A DNA stretch of 23,163 nucleotides from Purshia tridentata. Its lineage: Eukaryota > Streptophyta > Magnoliopsida > Rosales > Rosaceae. The DNA lies in contig QANT01003180.1 of assembly GCA_003254885.1 (NCBI GenBank), forward strand, positions 1 to 23,163. Reading direction: 5' to 3'. Below are positions 19,163 to 23,163 of the stretch, piece after piece (within the stretch, counting starts at the first letter, position 1; every line of letters begins with the position of its first letter). The notes below the pieces were generated by a model. It was given only the letters and a program-made list of their open reading frames with translations, searched no databases and was not told where the DNA came from. A program made the position numbers and the translations under genes.

Positions 19163-19820
19163 AACTTGCTAAAATATAATGGCCTCGTTTGGTGTCTAGG
19201 ATTGGATTGGAAAGGATAAGTGGCAAATTCATGTGTATTTGAAGAAGAAATTTCTAAGTTGAAGAAAGAAGATGGGAATAAGATAGATAAATTATGAAGA
19301 AAATTTATCCTTTGCAATCCCCTCAAAATGGTGGGGATTAGCAAGGATAACATTTTCCTTGTGGCTAAGCTATTTTCTTTCCATCTTATTCTTTTAAATT
19401 AGAAAACACTCTATCTTTTTCCTTAAATACACATTAATTTACTATTTATCCTTTCCAATCCAATCCTAGACACTAAACGAGGCCAATGTTTAATTAGTAC
19501 AAGCATCAAATAGTGGACTGGATTATGAATGAATGGCTAAAATATTATCACACCATATCTTTGGAAATTAAAAGACATAAAATAAGAACTAATTAACTTT
19601 CTCTTATAGTGTAGTACGTACGTGGTATTTTTTTCGCAATGTTTAGACTTGAGAGTGATGGCAAGTTTGACTCTCCCTTTGCGGGATGAAAATAAAATAA
19701 GGGCATGTTGTCTCTTTATTAATTCTATTAAATTTGTTAGTTGATTGTCGGCTAAAATAATAAGTGCATAATTTATGAAAGTGTAAGGTCTAGTTCGCAA
19801 TTAGGCTAACAATAATACTA
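19163..19820 (+). repeat. Direct duplication, copy 1 (contains a MITE)
   Basis: Apart from the 304-bp MITE and its AAT, this matches 20428-20777. I count about 13 differences over some 350 bases. Copy 1 continues into a second MITE at 19808, whereas copy 2 stops matching 13 bases into it. Confidence 0.9.
19181..19484. mobile_element. Tourist-like MITE, 304 bp, with empty site nearby
   Basis: The 39-bp terminal inverted repeats beginning GGCCTCGTTTGG differ at one position (G or A at base 12). AAT flanks both sides. The duplicated copy at 20428 reads AAAATATAATGTTTAATT with no insertion and one AAT, which proves the ends and the 3-bp duplication. The termini and target size fit PIF/Harbinger-derived Tourist elements. 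It has no coding. It is not an internal deletion of the Harbinger element at 10620, because the termini differ. Confidence 0.92.
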
Positions 19821-20013
19821 TTCTCACCACATTTTTATACCATGTTTTTTATGCCATCTTATATGTTATTATTATAGTGACAGGGTATTTCCTTATTTTT
19901 AAGGTTTTTAATTTTTTTTTTTTAGTGTCCAGTGTATGAATTTCATGTAGATTACCATATAAGATGATATAAAATTATAGTATAAAAATGTGGTAAGTGT
20001 AACATTGTTATTA
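19808..20013. mobile_element. Second MITE, about 206 bp, long imperfect inverted arms
   Basis: Arms 19808-19866 and 19953-20013 pair, with the best block CCACATTTTTATA against TATAAAAATGTGG. The centre is AT-rich with a T-run. Target duplication is not clear, so the family is unassigned. Confidence 0.65.
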
Positions 20014-20426
20014 TGCTGTGTATTAATTAACTCTTTCTTTTGTTTACTGTCCAGAAATTAATGAACCGTTTCATACAAGTGGTGGCTCCAATAGCATGCA
20101 GTTTCTTAGGGACTACCGTTTCTCATCAAAATATTTAAAATAATGAGAGTGCAAATGTTTAGGAATGGTGATACGAAAGAAAAAAGCATTGATTGATGAT
20201 GACGAAAATGATAACAATGATAGATTGCTAACTAATAATTTGGGATTTAATATCTGCATCACTCAAGACACAAACATAAATAGCACAGCGAAAGCCAAAA
20301 AGTATTATATATATTTATCGTTTTCCAATTAGGCTTTTGATGTTGGTGATTGATATTTAGCGACTACCAACGATTGATTTTCACAATTTGTGATAGGCCA
20401 TGCAAACATCAAGAGATACCCTTAAT
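20014..20426. other. Intergenic, nothing recognised
   Basis: AT-rich and without a convincing ORF or RNA gene. It ends at an ambiguous base (20427) that coincides with the start of the second duplication copy. Confidence 0.5.
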
Positions 20427-20427
20427 N

Positions 20428-20777
20428 AACTTGCTAAAATATAATGTTTAATTAGTACAAGCATCAAATAGTGGACTGCATTATGAATGAATGGCTAAAA
20501 TATCATCACACTGTATCTTTGGAAATTAAAAGACATATAATAAGAACTAATTAACTTTCTCTTATAGTGTAGTACGTACGTGGTATTTTTTTCGCAATGT
20601 TGAGACTTGAGATGATGGCAAGTTTGACTCTCCCTTTTCAGGATGAAAATAAAATGAGGGCATGTTGTCTCATTATTAATTCTATTAAATTTGTTAGTTG
20701 ATTGTCGGCTAAAATAATAAGTGCGTAATTTATGAAAGTGTAAGGTATAGTTCGCAATTAGGCTAACAATAATACTA
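20428..20777 (+). repeat. Direct duplication, copy 2 (no MITE)
   Basis: Matches copy 1 about 96% by my count and preserves the MITE empty site at about 20438-20450. Its left edge is exactly at the N at 20427, so an assembly join is possible. Confidence 0.88.
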
Positions 20778-21063
20778 GGATGAAAAGCTAAAGGATATTA
20801 GTGCATAATTTAGATTCGAATGAACTTACAAGGAAGTTGAAAAAGGATGAAAAGGTAGCTAAGTTCATTCAAGCCCTTCACTTTCTTAATTATAAGGTTC
20901 ACATGCCATAAGCAAGCCTTAGTTGGGTTATGAATTCGGATTACAACAGCTGTTCATCATCTCCTCCTTCGAAGTTGGGACTTCGAATTAAGCTGCCATC
21001 TCTTCATCCTAACCTACCTCACATATCAAGTTTGTTCCTCCTAAATAAGATCAACCGATCAAT
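20778..21063 (+). promoter_or_regulatory. Probable promoter and 5' UTR of the UPF0496 gene
   Basis: Upstream of the chosen ATG at 21064. A weak TATA-like TAATTATAAGG lies near 20889-20899. An open frame from ATG 20930 overlaps the main start in another frame; if transcription begins upstream of it, it would be an upstream ORF. No other element is recognised. Confidence 0.3.
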
Positions 21064-23022
21064 ATGTGGGCAAAATTTAAAGCTGCAAAGATTATACAAG
21101 GTATGTCTCTAGCTTCTTCATCTTTTATTTGATTTCCCGGCCTCTACCATCTTGCTTTTTTCTTTTTCTTTTTTCAAATTTGTTTTTCAATATTATATTG
21201 CCTATCTTACCATGTGGCTTTGCCATATTGCCTGTTTTAATTTTGCATAGATACTCGAAAGAGGACAAAGTTTTATGGAAAATATTTCAGATTATTGTAG
21301 AAAGAGGAAATTTTTGACAATTCTTCTTTCTTGAAGCAAAAAAAGAATTTCCTATAAGGAAAACTATAGAAATCTTGTGATGCATATTCTTATATATATG
21401 TTTTTATGCCAATTATTGTTGTTTTTCTTGTTTTGTAAATTATTATTTCAAGTGTTTATCGAAAATAGTTTGTTTGTCTATTTATTTGATTAAAATTAGA
21501 TAGTTTTATAGTTTTCAATTTGTCTAATTTTTTATAAAGATAATCTTTGAATTCTACCTAAAAAATATACGGTTCGGATCATTAAAATATCATTAAGTGA
21601 TCATTCAATAGAAGGGGCATATATATATATAAAGTCCCCTTTAAGTGTGGGATCTCATATTTATGAGATCCCTCATGGAGGGCACATTTCATATAGTATT
21701 TGAAAGATCTGAACCATCTATTTTTTAAGTTTATATGCAAAGATCATCCTTGCAAAAAATTAAGCAAATCGGAAACTGTTAAGCTATCAAACTTTGAACA
21801 AATAAATATACAAACAAAATATTTCTTTAAACACTAGAAATTGTGACATTTAAATCAACGGTCAAATGGTTTCCGTTAATTAATCTAATTTTTTGCAAGC
21901 ACAATTCTTCAATAGAGAAAAAGAAAGCAGACGGTTGTGATTATCGAAATACAATATGTAGAGTGGGCCCAGGAGAGATCCCACAAATAAGCTTAAATGT
22001 GGGTTTTCACACTTGAAGAGGCTTATATATGTCTTTGAATGATTAATAAGAACTCAAACATGTATTTATTTTTTGTATTTATATGAAAAATGAAAGAATC
22101 GTTGTGAATGGTTTGAGAACTAAAAACAAGGAATAGAATATTCATTGATCGAATCATTGACTCTATCATTGTCTGAAAGATTTTTTTAAGAATTGATTAA
22201 TAAAATAAACTTAAAACAATTTTTATCATATATAATTATATATATTGGTTTTCAGGGAAGGAAGTGAGAAATGTTGGCAAAAGCTTTAATTTGAACAAGG
22301 AGTACAAAAGTGCATTTAGAACAAAATCCTATGCAGACTTCTTCAACAAAGTTCAAATATTGCTTGTAAACCAGAAACAACCATCTTCTTCTTCATTTAA
22401 TAATCACAGCAGTAGCTACCATCATCACCACAAATTCTCCGAAATCCTTCTCGAACCGGGTCAAGAATCCATAATTGGCATTCTTGAATCCGAAATTCTT
22501 TCAAAGGTACCCGAATTGAAAGGCCTTATGATCAACTACTTTGAAATAAGTGCTGAGGCATCAAAAATTTGCAGCCACCTCCTGAAAAGCATCAACCAAG
22601 TCCAATACAACTACCACTTTATTCAACAAGCACTTGACAAATTTGAGGACTATTCTCCCATTGAATCGATTATTTCGGAGCTGAACTTATACATTTTCCA
22701 AAACAACACCAACCCATTTTCAAATCCTAATCACCATGACTTTAAGCTGATTCATGACAAGTACTCATCTGTTTTTCACCACCTAAAGTCAATGAGAAAA
22801 AAAGTGGCCAAGAAGATTAAGCTCATCAAGTGTGTCAAAAAGGCTTCTAGGATTTGCATAACAGCAGCTTGCAGCTTGGTTGCTATTTCTGCTGTTGTTC
22901 TAGCAGCACATAGTCTCACTGCCTTGCTCATGGGGCCAGCACTTTTCAGCTTCCCATTTAAGCATTTAAAGAAAAAGCTGGGCAACATAAATTATCCCTT
23001 TTTAGGAAGTGGGGTTTGTTAG
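21064..23022 (+). CDS. UPF0496 (DUF677) family protein, two exons, C-terminally short
   Basis: Exon 1 is 21064-21100, coding MWAKFKAAKIIQ plus one base. The donor is AAG|GTATGT and the acceptor TTTTCAG|GG at 22255/22256. Exon 2 runs to the TAG ending at 23022, in phase, giving 267 residues. The body has the family signature: EYKSAFRTKSYADFFNKVQ, SEILLEPGQESI, then helical sequence with ISAEASKICSHLLKSINQ. There is a Ser/His-rich insert (HSSSYHHHHKF) and a hydrophobic pair of segments at residues 212-246, after the basic KKVAKKIKLIKCVKKAS. Family members are plant-specific, membrane-associated and of largely unknown function. They usually extend about 100 residues past the membrane region (LGEQLDVAAKGTYIL-type tail); here the protein ends LGSGVC, so it is probably truncated. 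The ATG is the first in frame after a TAA at 21046. Transcription is untested. Confidence 0.75.
21101..22255 (+). other. Intron of the UPF0496 gene
   Basis: GT-AG intron of 1155 bp, AT-rich, with donor GTATGTCT and a T-rich tract before TTTTCAG. It contains the foldback element at about 21598-22050. It joins exon 1 to exon 2 in the correct phase. Confidence 0.7.
21598..22050. mobile_element. Foldback MITE-like element in the intron
   Basis: Long imperfect inverted arms: GATCATTCAA near 21600 pairs with TTGAATGATTAA near 22037, AAGTGTGGGATCTC with GAGATCCCAC and CACACTT, and GCAAAAAATTAA with TTAATCTAATTTTTTGC further in. Within the left arm, 21649-21672 is a perfect 11-bp inverted repeat (GGGATCTCATA). 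No coding and no clear target duplication. Confidence 0.55.
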
Positions 23023-23163
23023 ACTATTAGATTATATATTTAAAACACAACAGCATCAACACTAACCTTGACCTTGAGCAGCCATGATCACGCAAGAATG
23101 GTCTTGAACAAAGATCACTTCCTCACTACAGAACCCTTAACACACTTACCAGATGGGGTGGCA
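23023..23163 (+). other. Sequence downstream of the UPF0496 gene
   Basis: No frame continues the missing family C-terminus. It presumably holds the 3' UTR; no polyadenylation signal is obvious. The window ends here. Confidence 0.35.

Noticed and set aside
20930..21112. 60-aa ORF as exon 1 of the UPF0496 gene
   Set aside because: Its phase at the GTATGT donor does not fit the TTTTCAG acceptor. The frame starting at ATG 21064 fits exactly.
22776..22988. 70-aa minus-strand ORF
   Set aside because: It is a shadow of the UPF0496 exon on the opposite strand.

Overview
The window looks like nuclear DNA of a flowering plant. The evidence is spliced plant-type genes, nested LTR retrotransposon debris, a decayed tRNA-Asp primer-binding site, a PIF/Harbinger transposon, MITEs and a plant-specific UPF0496 (DUF677) gene. 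The repeat families resemble ones I associate with Rosaceae, but that is an impression from memory. Single N bases at 17547 (approximately) and 20427 suggest a draft assembly.

Layout. Positions 1-215 are the end of a minus-strand LTR-like repeat (family A, copy A4). Positions 216-1090 resemble an LTR with a TATA box. Positions 1091-1736 plus 5432-5930 are one minus-strand element (B), split by a later plus-strand relative (C, 1737-5426) flanked by the 5-bp target duplication TAGAG. C carries 18 full copies of a 52-bp hairpin minisatellite. Positions 5931-8680 are a complete plus-strand family A copy (A1). Positions 8681-9449 and 14199-14905 are a gutted Ty3/gypsy element: PBS, unrecognised internal sequence, a protease remnant and a polypurine tract. 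It is split by a minus-strand solo-LTR-like element (D, 9450-14198), which is itself split by a 2755-bp PIF/Harbinger element (10620-13374) with a damaged transposase. Positions 14906-15682 (A3, truncated) and 15683-18397 (A2, complete) are minus-strand family A copies, so the gypsy relic lies between inverted A copies.

From 18398 on, retrotransposons give way to gene-proximal DNA. There is a roughly 350-bp duplication (19163-19820 and 20428-20777) in which only the first copy carries a 304-bp MITE, a second MITE, and at the right end a two-exon UPF0496-family gene (21064-23022) whose intron holds a foldback element and whose C-terminus looks truncated.

The most interesting signal is in families A and C. 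A short core with three stem-loops, all with the loop TTTGG, is followed by a hairpin minisatellite whose arms change in a compensatory way between copies (T-A to T.G to C-G, plus a double swap). This suggests selection on a folded RNA or a cruciform inside otherwise non-coding LTR-type elements.
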